A DNA stretch of 64,000 nt. Origin: Streptomyces phaeoluteigriseus (GTDB taxonomy: Bacteria; Actinomycetota; Actinomycetes; Streptomycetales; Streptomycetaceae). The stretch lies in NCBI RefSeq assembly GCF_001896135.2, contig NZ_MPOH02000019.1, positions 737,929-801,928 on the forward strand, given 5' to 3'. This document shows positions 1 through 7,633 of the stretch, piece by piece (position 1 is the first letter of the stretch; each line of letters starts with the position of its first letter). A program made the translations under genes and the position numbers. Below the pieces are notes generated by a model that worked only from the letters and a program-made list of their open reading frames with translations, did no database searches and was not told the origin of the DNA.

Positions 1-257
1 GAACGGACGCTTCCTTTGTACTCACCCGAGAGACTCTCTCAGGCTTTCCTCCGGGCGCTTCCCTTCGGTCTTGCGTTTCCGACTCTATCAGACCGTTTCC
101 CGATCCGATTTCCTCGGCGCTTTCCAGGTTCCCGCTTTTCTTTCGCGGTTTCCCTTTCCGGCGGTTCCGACTCTATCAGATCCTTTCGGCGCTGATTCCC
201 CGTCAGAGGGGGGTTGCCTTCCCGGCTGTTGGGCCGTTCCGACGAGTGAGACTTTAG
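1..257 (-). promoter_or_regulatory. rRNA operon (rrn) tandem promoters and 16S leader, running off the left edge
   Basis: Read on the minus strand, this stretch ends at base 1 in the sequence that normally leads into the Streptomyces 16S rRNA leader (GAGTACAAAGGAAGCGTC at about 23-6). An identical 16-base block (TTCCGACTCTATCAGA on the plus strand) occurs at 77-92 and 165-180. Each copy places a -10-like TAGAGT on the minus strand (87-82 and 175-170). A third, degenerate copy gives TAAAGT at 256-251, so three promoter-like units lie about 80-90 bp apart, as in multi-promoter actinobacterial rrn operons. A short stem (GAGAGA/TCTCTC, 28-40) sits downstream and could be a processing structure. 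The 16S gene itself is outside the window. The identification rests on my memory of Streptomyces rrn leaders and the repeated -10 units; -35 boxes are not clear. Confidence 0.72.
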
Positions 258-514
258 CGGATTCCCCGGCCCCGAAGCCAATCGGGGCTGCGTCCTTTCG
301 AACGCGGATTCCTCATTTCGCGAATACACACGCCAATGACACGACGACAGACGAATCGACTGTTCGTCGAGGTGTGGTTGGTACCTGCGGAATGGCTGTC
401 CGGGGACCGACCGGGGTCGGCGCTCACGTCGGACAACTCGGAGAACACTACGTAGCCACCCTGGGTGTGTCAACCCATGCCCTGGAGCCATCCCGGAGGC
501 GTACGCTGCCTCTC

Positions 515-559
515 ATGACCACGCGTACGTGCAGCACCCAGCTGTGGTGGGCCGCCTGA
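515..559 (+). CDS. trpS leader peptide (14 aa, tandem Trp codons)
   Basis: A 14-codon reading frame, MTTRTCSTQLWWAA, begins with ATG at 515 and ends with TGA at 557-559. The two adjacent TGG codons (545-550) lie immediately before the attenuator stem-loops and 113 bp upstream of trpS. This is the hallmark of ribosome-mediated attenuation: a ribosome stalled at Trp codons when charged tRNA-Trp is scarce lets an antiterminator form. A homologous leader with this mechanism has been described for the indolmycin-resistant trpRS1 of S. coelicolor (SCO3334). The peptide has no expected function beyond sensing. A GGAGG at 494-498 is rather far upstream, so the ribosome site is not obvious. Confidence 0.85.
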   Translation: MTTRTCSTQLWWAA

Positions 560-616
560 CGGCGGCCGGACTGACGTATGCACTCAACGGCCGCCGCCCC
601 GGCGGCCGTTCGTGTT
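549..616 (+). promoter_or_regulatory. trpS transcription attenuator (terminator/antiterminator)
   Basis: The end of the leader peptide (GGCCGCC, 550-556) can pair with GGCGGCC (561-567). Alternatively, GGCGGCCG at 561-568 can pair with CGGCCGCC at 588-595, an antiterminator. The terminator is the strong stem ACGGCCGCC (587-595) / GGCGGCCGT (601-609) with a 5-nt loop, followed by T-rich TTCGTGTTTCT. The pairings are mutually exclusive, and the Trp codons at 545-550 abut the first strand, so stalling there would free the middle strand for antitermination. The pairings are visible in the sequence; the regulatory mode is inferred and agrees with the described S. coelicolor trpRS1 case. Confidence 0.82.
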
Positions 617-671
617 TCTCCCTCCGGGGGGTCGGCCGGCCGGGCGGCGGCCTCGACCAGGAGGTGGAGAG

Positions 672-1697
672 ATGAAGCGGGTCTTCAGCGGGGTCAAGCC
701 GAGCGGGCATCTGACGCTGGGGAACTACCTGGGGGCCATGCGGCAGTGGGCCGCGGTCGACCAGCATCGGGCTGACGCGTTGTTCTGTGTCGTCGATCTG
801 CACGCGCTCACCGTCGATCACGACCCCGCGCGGGTGCGTCGGCTGAGCAGGCAGGCCGCCACGCTGCTGCTGGCGGCCGGGCTGGATCCGCGGCTGTGCA
901 CCCTCTTCGTGCAGAGCCATGTCGACGAGCATGCGCGGTTGTCGTACGTGCTGGAGTGTGTGGCCACCGACGGCGAGATGCGACGGATGATCCAGTACAG
1001 GGAGAAGGCCGCGCGGGAGCGTGAGCGGGGTGGGAGCGTGCGGTTGTCGCTGCTGACCTATCCGGTGCTGATGGCGGCGGACATCCTGGCGTACGGGACG
1101 GACGAGGTGCCGGTCGGGGACGATCAGGTCCAGCATGTGGAGTTGACCCGGGATCTGGCGCTGCGGTTCAACCAGCGGTACGGGCAGGCGTTCGTGGTGC
1201 CGCGGGCCACGCATCCGACGGTGGGGGCCCGGGTCATGAATCTGCAGGAGCCGATGTCGAAGATGGGCAAGAGCGATGACTCCGGTCCCGGCATCGTCTA
1301 CCTGCTGGACGAGCCGGACGTCGTGCGCAGGAAGGTCATGCGGGCCGTGACCGACAGCGGGCGGGAGGTCGAGTACGACCGGGTCAAGCGGCCCGGGGTC
1401 GCGAATCTGCTGGAGATCCTCGCTGCCTGTACGGGCGGGAACCCGGAGGCACTGGCAGACGTATACGAGTCGTACGGCGCTTTGAAGAAGGACACCGCGG
1501 AGGCTGTGGTGGAGATCCTCGGGCCCGTGCAGGCCAGGCACAAGGAGTTGTGCGCTGACCCCGGGTTCGTGGAGGGGGTGCTGAGGGATGGTGCGGAGAG
1601 AGCGCGGGCCATGGCCCGGCCGGTCGTGGATGCCGCCTACCGGGCGATCGGGCTGCTGCCCGCGGTGGCGGAACCGGCGCTGAACGCAGCCCGGTAG
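672..1697 (+). CDS. trpS: Tryptophanyl-tRNA synthetase (auxiliary, TrpRS1 type)
   Basis: This class I aminoacyl-tRNA synthetase of 341 aa attaches tryptophan to tRNA-Trp in the cytoplasm. The HIGH-type signature is in PSGHLTLGNYLGA near residue 12, and the KMSKS-type loop is EPMSKMGKS near residue 197. The length matches bacterial TrpRS (about 330-350 aa). The ATG at 672 was chosen because GGTGGAGAG lies just upstream and the conserved N-terminus MKRVFSGVKPSG starts there. The gene lies downstream of a Trp-Trp leader peptide and attenuator, so expression should rise when charged tRNA-Trp falls. In S. coelicolor the syntenic copy confers indolmycin resistance and a second TrpRS is housekeeping; whether this organism has a second copy cannot be seen here. 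Its 3' end overlaps the convergent regulator gene. Confidence 0.95.
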   Translation: MKRVFSGVKPSGHLTLGNYLGAMRQWAAVDQHRADALFCVVDLHALTVDHDPARVRRLSRQAATLLLAAGLDPRLCTLFVQSHVDEHARLSYVLECVATDGEMRRMIQYREKAARERERGGSVRLSLLTYPVLMAADILAYGTDEVPVGDDQVQHVELTRDLALRFNQRYGQAFVVPRATHPTVGARVMNLQEPMSKMGKSDDSGPGIVYLLDEPDVVRRKVMRAVTDSGREVEYDRVKRPGVANLLEILAACTGGNPEALADVYESYGALKKDTAEAVVEILGPVQARHKELCADPGFVEGVLRDGAERARAMARPVVDAAYRAIGLLPAVAEPALNAAR

Positions 1698-2662
1698 GCG
1701 CGTGGGCTGGTGGCGAGGCGCGATGCGAAGTGCTGGCGCATCGTGACCTCGCTGCCGAAGCCCGCGCGGCGGGCGACCTCGGGCATGGGGAGGTCGGTGC
1801 GTTCGAGGAGTTTCTGGGCTGCGGCGAGGCGCTGGTCGAGGAGCCAGCGGAGCGGCGTGGAGCCGGTGGCTGCCGTGAAGTGGCGGGCGAAGGTGCGCGG
1901 GGCCATGCCCGCGCGGGCCGCCAGGTCGGCGACCGTGAGCGGTTCGTGCAGGTGGCGGAGCGCGTGTTCGCGTACGGCGGCGAGCGTGTCGGCGTCGCGG
2001 TCGGTGTGCGGGGTGGCGTGTTCGATGAACTGGGCCTGGGTGCCGGTGCGGAAGGGGGGCGGTGCATCGAGCGGGCGATGGTGGCGGCCGCTTCCGCGCC
2101 GTGGGAGTGGCGGACCAGGTGGAGGCAGAGGTCGATGCCGGCCGCCGTTCCCGCGGCGGTCCAGATGTTGTCGTCCTCGATGAAGAGGGCGTCGGGGACG
2201 ACGGTGACCCGGGGGTGGTGGGTGCGCAGGAGGTCGGTCAGGTTCCAGTGGGTGATCGCGCGGCGGCCGTCGAGGAGACCGGCCTGGGCGAGCGTGAAGG
2301 CTCCGCCGCAGAGGGCGGCGATGGTGGTGCCGCGGGCGTGGGCGCTGCGGAGGGCGTCGAGGACGGGTGGTGGTGCGGGGGTGAGGTGGTCGTCGAGGCC
2401 GGGGACCAGGATCAGGTCGGCGCCGGACAGCCAGGAGAGGGTGCGGTCGGGGAGAAGGCTGAGTCCGCCGCGCATGGGGACGGGCGTGGTGGTGTCGGTG
2501 GCGACGCGGCGCAGGTCGAAGGCGGGGGCGTCGCGGTCGGTGCGGTCGGTGCCCCAGACCTCGGTGATGACGGAGACGTCGAAGGCGCGGATACCGGGGA
2601 AGGCGACGAGTGCCACGCGGTAGTCGCTCGTCCGTTCCCTGCGTGCGTTCGCCTGCTCCATG
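1637..2662 (-). CDS. GlxA-type AraC-family regulator with DJ-1/PfpI domain (frameshifted)
   Basis: The N-terminal half, from ATG at 2662 (MEQANARRERTSDYRVALVA), is a DJ-1/PfpI-like class I amidotransferase-type domain with AALCGGAFTLAQAGLL at the nucleophile elbow. The C-terminal half is a double helix-turn-helix AraC domain (LTVADLAARAGMAPRTFARH and VARRAGFGSEVTMRQHF). The halves lie in different frames. The switch falls at a six-G run at 2054-2059 (six C in the coding strand), where one additional C would restore a continuous protein of about 340 aa, the usual GlxA-family length. It is either a sequencing error or a recent mutation. The gene is divergent from the isochorismatase-like gene, which it may regulate (inference). 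The stop at 1637-1639 overlaps trpS by 61 bp. Confidence 0.8.
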   Translation of the reverse strand, partial: HGAGERTQGTDERLPRGTRRLPRYPRLRRLRHHRGLGHRPHRPRRPRLRPAPRRHRHHHARPHARRTQPSPRPHPLLAVRRRPDPGPRPRRPPHPRTTTRPRRPPQRPRPRHHHRRPLRRSLHARPGRSPRRPPRDHPLEPDRPPAHPPPPGHRRPRRPLHRGRQHLDRRGNGGRHRPLPPPGPPLPRRGSGRHHRPLDAPPPFRTGTQAQFIEHATPHTDRDADTLAAVREHALRHLHEPLTVADLAARAGMAPRTFARHFTAATGSTPLRWLLDQRLAAAQKLLERTDLPMPEVARRAGFGSEVTMRQHFASRLATSPRAYRAAFSAGSATAGSSPIAR

Positions 2663-2736
2663 CATGGCAGTAAACCATCGATCGCTGGCTTTCCGGCTTC
2701 TGGGACGGGCGGGGTCCCGGCGGCAGGATCGAGGAC

Positions 2737-3321
2737 ATGGACATCGCTGAGAACGCAGCACTGGTGGTCGTGGACGTACAGAAGGGCTTCGACGAGGCCG
2801 GCTACTGGGGGCGTCGGAACAACCCCGGTGCCGACGACAACATCGCCTCGCTCATCGACGTATGGCAGGCCACGGGACGGCCGGTCGTGTTCGTGCGGCA
2901 CGACTCGGTCGAGCCGGGGTCGCCGCTGCGGGTGGGGCATGAGGGGAACGGCTTCAAGGCGTACGTGGAGGAGAGGAGGGGGAAGGGTGCCGGGGCCGAG
3001 CTGTTCCTCACGAAGACGGTGAACTCCGCCTTCTACGGGTCGCCGGATCTGGACGCCTGGCTGAAGGCGGAGGGCGTCGGACAGATCGTGCTGGCCGGGA
3101 TCCAGACCAACATGTGTGTGGAGACGACCGCGCGGATGGGCGGGAATCTGGGGTACGACGTCGTGGTCGCGTACGACGCCACGTACACGTTCGATCTGGA
3201 AGGGCCGTTCGGCTGGCGGCGGAGTGCGGACGAGGTGGGGCAGGCGTCGGCGGTGTCGCTGCACGGGGGCGGCTTCGCGCGGGTCGTCACCACAGCGGAG
3301 GTGGCGGACGCGGCGATGTGA
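2737..3321 (+). CDS. Isochorismatase-family cysteine hydrolase
   Basis: This 194-aa single-domain protein belongs to the isochorismatase-like/nicotinamidase superfamily. The Asp-Lys-Cys triad is recognisable: Asp13 in VVVDVQKGF, Lys93 in FLTKTVNSAF and Cys127 in GIQTNMCVETT, the last preceded by the small residues that form the characteristic cis-peptide. Family members hydrolyse amide or vinyl-ether bonds in small molecules; the substrate cannot be deduced. An AGGA at 2725-2728 supports the ATG at 2737. It is transcribed divergently from the GlxA-type regulator with 74 bp between starts, an arrangement typical of a regulator and its target. Confidence 0.88.
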   Translation: MDIAENAALVVVDVQKGFDEAGYWGRRNNPGADDNIASLIDVWQATGRPVVFVRHDSVEPGSPLRVGHEGNGFKAYVEERRGKGAGAELFLTKTVNSAFYGSPDLDAWLKAEGVGQIVLAGIQTNMCVETTARMGGNLGYDVVVAYDATYTFDLEGPFGWRRSADEVGQASAVSLHGGGFARVVTTAEVADAAM

Positions 3322-3380
3322 CCGCCCCCGGGTGGGCGGTGGGGCGGGCGGGGCCGCTGCTGTCAGTCCTTGATGTGCTG

Positions 3381-4193
3381 TCAGTCCTTGGTGCCGGCGG
3401 CCAGCTCACGGCTGCGGTCGCGGGCGGCTTCCAGGGCGGCGATGAGGGCGGCTCGTACGCCGTGGTCCTCGAGTTCGCGGATGGCGCTGATGGTGGTGCC
3501 GGCCGGGGAAGTGACGTTCTCACGGAGCTTGACCGGGTGCTCGCCGCTGTCACGGAGCATCGTCGCGGCGCCGATCGCGGACTGGACGATGAGGTCGTGG
3601 GCCTTGTCGCGGGGCAGGCCGAGCAGGATGCCGGCGTCCGTCATCGCTTCGACCAGGTAGAAGAAGTACGCCGGCCCGGAGCCGGAGAGGGCCGTGCAGG
3701 CGTCCTGCTGCGACTCGGGGACGCGGAGCGTCTTGCCGACGGAGCCGAAGATCTCCTCGGCGTGTGCGAGGTGGTCGGCGGTGGCGTGGCTGCCGGCGGA
3801 GATGACGGACATGGCCTCGTCGACGAGGGCGGGCGTGTTCGTCATGACGCGGACGACGGGGACCCCGGCGGTGAGGCGCTCCTCGATGGAGGCGGTCGTG
3901 ATGCCGGCGGCTCCGCTGATGACCAGCCGGTCGGCGGGGACGTGCGGGGCCAGCTCGTCGAGGAGGGCGCCCATGTCCTGCGGCTTCACCGTGAGGATCA
4001 GGGTGTCTGCGGTCTTGGCCGCTTCGGCGTTGGTGACCGGGGTGACGCCGTAGCGGGCGCGCAGTTCTTCGGCGCGGTCCGCGCGGCGGGCGGTGACGAG
4101 GAGGTCGGCGGGGGGCCAGCCGCCTCGGAGCATTCCGCTGAGAAGGGCTTCGCCGATCTTGCCGGTGCCTAGGACTGCGACTGTCTGGGACAT
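3381..4193 (-). CDS. proC: Pyrroline-5-carboxylate reductase
   Basis: The 270-aa protein catalyses the last step of proline synthesis, NAD(P)H-dependent reduction of 1-pyrroline-5-carboxylate. An N-terminal Rossmann motif (VLGTGKIGEALLSGML, about residues 6-21) and the C-terminal family block (ALSGSGPAYFFYLVEA, followed by VTSPAGTTISAI) are both present. The length is typical of the family (about 270 aa). The ATG at 4193 is preceded by GGAGGA on the minus strand; the longer open frame upstream has no family similarity. It appears monocistronic: the preceding gene on this strand ends about 200 bp upstream. Confidence 0.95.
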   Translation of the reverse strand: MSQTVAVLGTGKIGEALLSGMLRGGWPPADLLVTARRADRAEELRARYGVTPVTNAEAAKTADTLILTVKPQDMGALLDELAPHVPADRLVISGAAGITTASIEERLTAGVPVVRVMTNTPALVDEAMSVISAGSHATADHLAHAEEIFGSVGKTLRVPESQQDACTALSGSGPAYFFYLVEAMTDAGILLGLPRDKAHDLIVQSAIGAATMLRDSGEHPVKLRENVTSPAGTTISAIRELEDHGVRAALIAALEAARDRSRELAAGTKD

Positions 4194-4393
4194 GGCGGGG
4201 GTCCTCCGGGGGGTTGCGTCGTCCGGGGTCATCCTCGCATCGGGGCTGGTGCGGGGTGGGGGCTGTCCGGTGGGTGGGCGGCGCGGGTCGCCCATGCCGC
4301 CCCTGCCCGTTCCCGTCCCCGGGGCTACGCCACGGACTCACTGTCGGCGCTGCGCGCCTCGTCCTCGAACGCCGGGCGGGCTGAAGGAGTCGG

Positions 4394-5215
4394 TCATGTC
4401 GTCCTGCGGCGCAGGGTTGCCGCTCCCAGGGTCAGGACCAGTAGGGCGCAGCCCGCCACGATCAGGGCGTCACGGATGAATTCGGCTGTCATGTCCGTGT
4501 GGGTGAGGACCTCGTTCATGCCGTCGACCGCGTAGGACATGGGGAGGACGTTCGAGACGGCCTCCAGGGCGGGGTGCATGGTGTCGCGGGGCGTGAAGAG
4601 GCCGCAGAGCAGGAGTTGGGGGAAGATCACCGCCGGCATGAACTGGACGGCCTGGAACTCGGAGGCCGCGAAGGCCGAGACGAAGAGGCCGAGTGCTGTG
4701 CCGAGGAGGGCGTCGAGCAGGGCCACCAGAAGGAGGAGCCAGGGGCTGCCCATCACGTCCAGGTCGAGGAACCAGAGGGCCAGGCCGGTGGCGAGGGCGG
4801 ACTGGACGATCGCGAGGGCACCGAAGGCAAGGGCGTAGCCGGCGATCAGGTCGCCCTTGCCCAGGGGGAGGGCGAGGAGGCGTTCGAGGGTGCCGGAGGT
4901 GCGTTCGCGCAGGGTGGCGATGGACGTGACCAGGAACATCGTGATCAGGGGGAAGATCCCGAGCAGGGACGCGCCGATGCTGTCGAAGGTGCGCGGGCTG
5001 CCGTCGAACACGTAGCGGAGCAGGAACAGCATCACGCACGGGATGAGGATCATCAGGGCGATCGAGCGCGGGTCGTGGCGGAGCTGGCGCAGGACGCGGG
5101 CGGCGGTCGCGGTGGTGCGGGAGAGGTTGAGGGGGGTGGTGGGGGCGGTGGAGGTGGGGGTGCGGGGTCCTGTGTCGTCGGGGGGCCCTGGGGTTCGATC
5201 GCTGTAATTCATCAT
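4394..5215 (-). CDS. ABC-2 type transporter permease
   Basis: This 273-aa membrane protein has six hydrophobic segments and the ABC-2 permease signature: SGTLERLLALPLGKGDLIAGY in the first half, and the conserved tail region QLLLCGLFTPRDTMHPALEAVSNVLP before the last helix. Such permeases work with a separate ATPase to export drugs, lipids or polysaccharides, as in DrrA/DrrB. No ATPase gene lies beside it here, which is unusual. The start could be either of two consecutive ATGs (5215 or 5212); GGAGAG lies about 12 nt upstream on the minus strand. A 7-bp inverted repeat at 5207-5224 overlaps the start codon. Confidence 0.88.
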   Translation of the reverse strand: MMNYSDRTPGPPDDTGPRTPTSTAPTTPLNLSRTTATAARVLRQLRHDPRSIALMILIPCVMLFLLRYVFDGSPRTFDSIGASLLGIFPLITMFLVTSIATLRERTSGTLERLLALPLGKGDLIAGYALAFGALAIVQSALATGLALWFLDLDVMGSPWLLLLVALLDALLGTALGLFVSAFAASEFQAVQFMPAVIFPQLLLCGLFTPRDTMHPALEAVSNVLPMSYAVDGMNEVLTHTDMTAEFIRDALIVAGCALLVLTLGAATLRRRTT

Positions 5216-5224
5216 GCGATGAAT
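5207..5224. promoter_or_regulatory. Inverted repeat over the permease start codon
   Basis: ATTCATC and GATGAAT form perfect 7-bp arms around a 4-bp spacer and cover the two possible ATG starts of the permease. It is AT-rich against its surroundings. It could be a repressor operator for an almost leaderless transcript; no regulator is identified. Confidence 0.35.
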
Positions 5225-5225
5225 A

Positions 5226-5515
5226 ATCTCTCCGGGAGCTGGAGCCGTCAAGCAGGGGTTGGGCGGGCGGTGCGCGTTGGGGCGCGCGGTGTGGGTGGGG
5301 GCGCGCGGTGTGGGTGGGGGCGCTCGGCAGCGCGCTGGGAGTGAGGCGGCGCGTGTGGGATGACGCGGTTCGGTTCGCGCGCTTGCACGTTCGTGTGGTG
5401 CTCGGTCGTTTCCGGTGCGCGGTGAACTCGGCTTTATGAGAATGGAATTGAATTCGCCGCGTTCTCCCGACGCGGCGCCCCGCATCTCCCCTTTCCGGCC
5501 GGAGGTGCCGTCGTC
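5226..5515. other. Intergenic region with two G-rich direct repeats and an AT-rich patch
   Basis: The divergent gap between the permease and the SulP gene contains a G-rich direct repeat (GGCGCGCGGTGTGGGTGGG, twice in about 5280-5320). An unusually AT-rich stretch at 5433-5455 (TTATGAGAATGGAATTGAAT) lies about 60 bp upstream of the SulP start and is a plausible promoter or metal-regulator site. The ribosome binding site GGAGGTG is at 5501-5507. Confidence 0.45.
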
Positions 5516-6673
5516 ATGCGCCGTGGTGTCCGCAGGACCGAACTGCTCGCTTCCCTGGTCGTCTTCCTCGTCGCGCTGCCCGTGTGCGTGGGCGTGGCGC
5601 TGACCTCGGGAGTGCCTGCCGAGCTGGGGCTGGTCACCGGCGCGGCCGGTGGGCTGGTCGCCTCGCTGGCGCGGCTGGGGCGGTGGTTCCTGGCCGTGCC
5701 GGTGGCCGTCGTCCAGGGGATGTTCGCCGGGATCGGGGTCGTCCTGGCCACCGGGCAGGTGTACGCCCTCGGGGACACGGCCGTACCGGCGGGCGGGCTC
5801 GGGAAGGTCGCCGGGCTGGTGGGACCGGCCTGGCGAGGGGATCCGGTGGCGTTGTCAGTGGGGGGTGCCACCCTGGTCGTGTCGCTGCTGTGGGGGCGGT
5901 GGCGGCGGGGTGCGCGGCTGGTTCCGGCGCCGTTGGTCGCACTGGCGTCGGCGGTGGCCGTGACCTGGGCGCTCGGCCTGGAGGTGCGGCGGGTCGAGGT
6001 CGGAGGGCTGGGGGATGCCGTACGGCTGCCGGGCGCGGCGGAGTTCGGACGGCTGGCGGAAGTGGGGGTCACCGGGGCCGTCGTGGCCCTCGTGCTGATC
6101 ATGTGGGCGGAGTCGTCGTTCACGCGGATGCCGCATCGGGTGGGGGTGCTGGTGGTGGCGGTCGGCGCGTTCGGGGTGGTGGGGGTGGTGGGGATGATCC
6201 CGGTCGCTGCGGTGGCCGCTCTCCTCCTGTACGTCGGCTGCGGGCTCGTTCCGGTGCGGGAGGTGCGGGCGTTGTGGCGCGGGCATCGGGGTGAGGTGGT
6301 CGTTCTGGTGGTGACGGCGGTCGCGGTCGTCGTGGGGAATCTGTTCGAGGGGGTGTTGGTCGGGCTGGCGCTGGCCGTGGCGAAGACTGCCTGGGAGGTC
6401 AGCCATGTGCACCTGGAGACCGAGGACCGGGGTGCCGCCGGGATCGTCGTACGGGTGCTGGGACATGCCACGTTCCTGCGGCTGCCCAGACTGCTGGACG
6501 CCCTGCACACCCTGGACGTCCAGCATCGGGACCGGGAGATACGGCTGGAGCTGGGCGGACTGCGGCACGTGGACCACGCGTGTGCGGCGGCCATAGAGGG
6601 GTGGGCCGCCGCACGGGAGCGGAGGCGATCGCGGGATCAGGGACGGATCGCGAGCAGCAACCCGACGTCGTAG
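5516..6673 (+). CDS. SulP-family transporter-like protein, internally shortened
   Basis: This 385-aa polytopic membrane protein starts like Streptomyces SulP transporters (LLASLVVFLVALPVCVGVAL) and ends with SulP-type helices plus a STAS-like tail (ELGGLRHVDHACAAAIEGW). SulP proteins move sulfate, bicarbonate or other anions. Relative to my recollection of full-length SulP proteins (about 480-560 aa), two blocks are missing. After AGGLV the sequence jumps to LARLGRWF, losing the QVSGPAAG helix region. After AESSFTRM it jumps to HRVGVLVV, losing the second conserved loop. Both gaps are in frame, so transport activity is doubtful. GGAGGTG lies 8 nt before the ATG. The stop overlaps the convergent methyltransferase gene by 37 bp. 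Confidence 0.75.
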   Translation: MRRGVRRTELLASLVVFLVALPVCVGVALTSGVPAELGLVTGAAGGLVASLARLGRWFLAVPVAVVQGMFAGIGVVLATGQVYALGDTAVPAGGLGKVAGLVGPAWRGDPVALSVGGATLVVSLLWGRWRRGARLVPAPLVALASAVAVTWALGLEVRRVEVGGLGDAVRLPGAAEFGRLAEVGVTGAVVALVLIMWAESSFTRMPHRVGVLVVAVGAFGVVGVVGMIPVAAVAALLLYVGCGLVPVREVRALWRGHRGEVVVLVVTAVAVVVGNLFEGVLVGLALAVAKTAWEVSHVHLETEDRGAAGIVVRVLGHATFLRLPRLLDALHTLDVQHRDREIRLELGGLRHVDHACAAAIEGWAAARERRRSRDQGRIASSNPTS

Positions 6674-7407
6674 GTCTCCTCGACGGTGCCGTCGGGGAAG
6701 GCGGCGAGGAGGTGTCGGCGTTCCGCGTCGAGGAAGGCGGCGGTGCTCTCCTCCCCGTGCACCAGGAACAGCGAGTGGCTGCTGATGTTCGCCAGGTGCG
6801 TGTCGACGGGGACCCGGCGGCTCCAGCGGACGTGGCGGCGGTCGAAGTCGAGGCGGCCGGCGGAGGTGGCGAGGGCCTCGTGCGTGCCGTCGCCGTTCCC
6901 GCCCACAGCCCGGTCGAGGCCGAAGTGACGCTCGACGCGGGCTGTCTGCGCGTCGATCCACGGGACGTCGAGCGCGCCGGCGTTCCACCAGAGCGCGAGG
7001 GCGCCGCCGGGACGCAGGACGCGCAGGGTTTCCGGGATCGCACGGTCCGGGTCGGTCCAGTGCCAGGACTGGGCGTAGGTGAGGAAGTCGAGGGAGGCGG
7101 TGGCGAGGGGAAGGTGGTTGCCGTCGCCGCGGACGATCGGCACCTCGGGCAGACCCCGGCGGAACTGCTCCGCCATGCCCTCCCCCGGTTCCACGGCGAC
7201 GACCCGGGCGCCTCGGGCGTGCAGGAGGGCGGTCCCGATCCCGGTGCCGGCGCCTATGTCGGCGACGCGCGCGCCGGCCAGCGGGCGGCCCGCCATGTCC
7301 TCGATCGCCTCGAAGAGGGCTGCTGGGTAGGAGGGTCGGTTCGCGGCGTACTGGGCCGCGGCGGAGTCGAAGGAAAGGGCCCGTGACGTGCTGGAGGCAG
7401 GGGTCAT
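6637..7407 (-). CDS. Class I SAM-dependent methyltransferase (UbiE/BioC-like)
   Basis: This 256-aa protein has the class I methyltransferase fold. Motif I is VADIGAGTGIGTALL near residue 49, an acidic residue ends strand 2 (VVAVEPGEGM), motif II is LDFLTYAQSWHWTDP and motif III is VLRPGGALALWW. The AQSWHW and FDSAAAQYAANRPSYP motifs place it in the Methyltransf_11 group of small-molecule methyltransferases; the substrate is unknown. The ATG at 7407 begins the conserved part. Its 3' end overlaps the SulP gene, and it is not in an operon. Confidence 0.85.
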   Translation of the reverse strand: MTPASSTSRALSFDSAAAQYAANRPSYPAALFEAIEDMAGRPLAGARVADIGAGTGIGTALLHARGARVVAVEPGEGMAEQFRRGLPEVPIVRGDGNHLPLATASLDFLTYAQSWHWTDPDRAIPETLRVLRPGGALALWWNAGALDVPWIDAQTARVERHFGLDRAVGGNGDGTHEALATSAGRLDFDRRHVRWSRRVPVDTHLANISSHSLFLVHGEESTAAFLDAERRHLLAAFPDGTVEETYDVGLLLAIRP

Positions 7408-7479
7408 GGGGCCATGGTGGCGGGAGGCACGGGGAGCGACCAGAGGGTCGTGCTCAGTGCGGGGTGGTGCGGAGCCCTC

Positions 7480-7625
7480 GGCCGCCGTCCCGGTCGGTGT
7501 GGTGGTTCTGGGCCGGTGTGGTTCCCGGTCGGTGTGGTAATTCGCAGGCCGGTGTGGTTCCCGGCCGGTGCGGTGGTTCCCGGCCGGTGCGGTGGTTCCC
7601 GGCCGGTGCGGTGGTTCCCGGTCGG
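7480..7625. repeat. GC-rich 19-bp tandem repeats
   Basis: Imperfect copies of a 19-bp unit, GGTTCCCGGCCGGTGCGGT, run head to tail. The last three to four copies (about 7555-7618) are nearly identical and the earlier ones are degenerate. They fill the gap between two minus-strand genes. No hairpin-terminator geometry or coding potential is evident. Confidence 0.8.
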
Positions 7626-7633
7626 GGGCTTCT

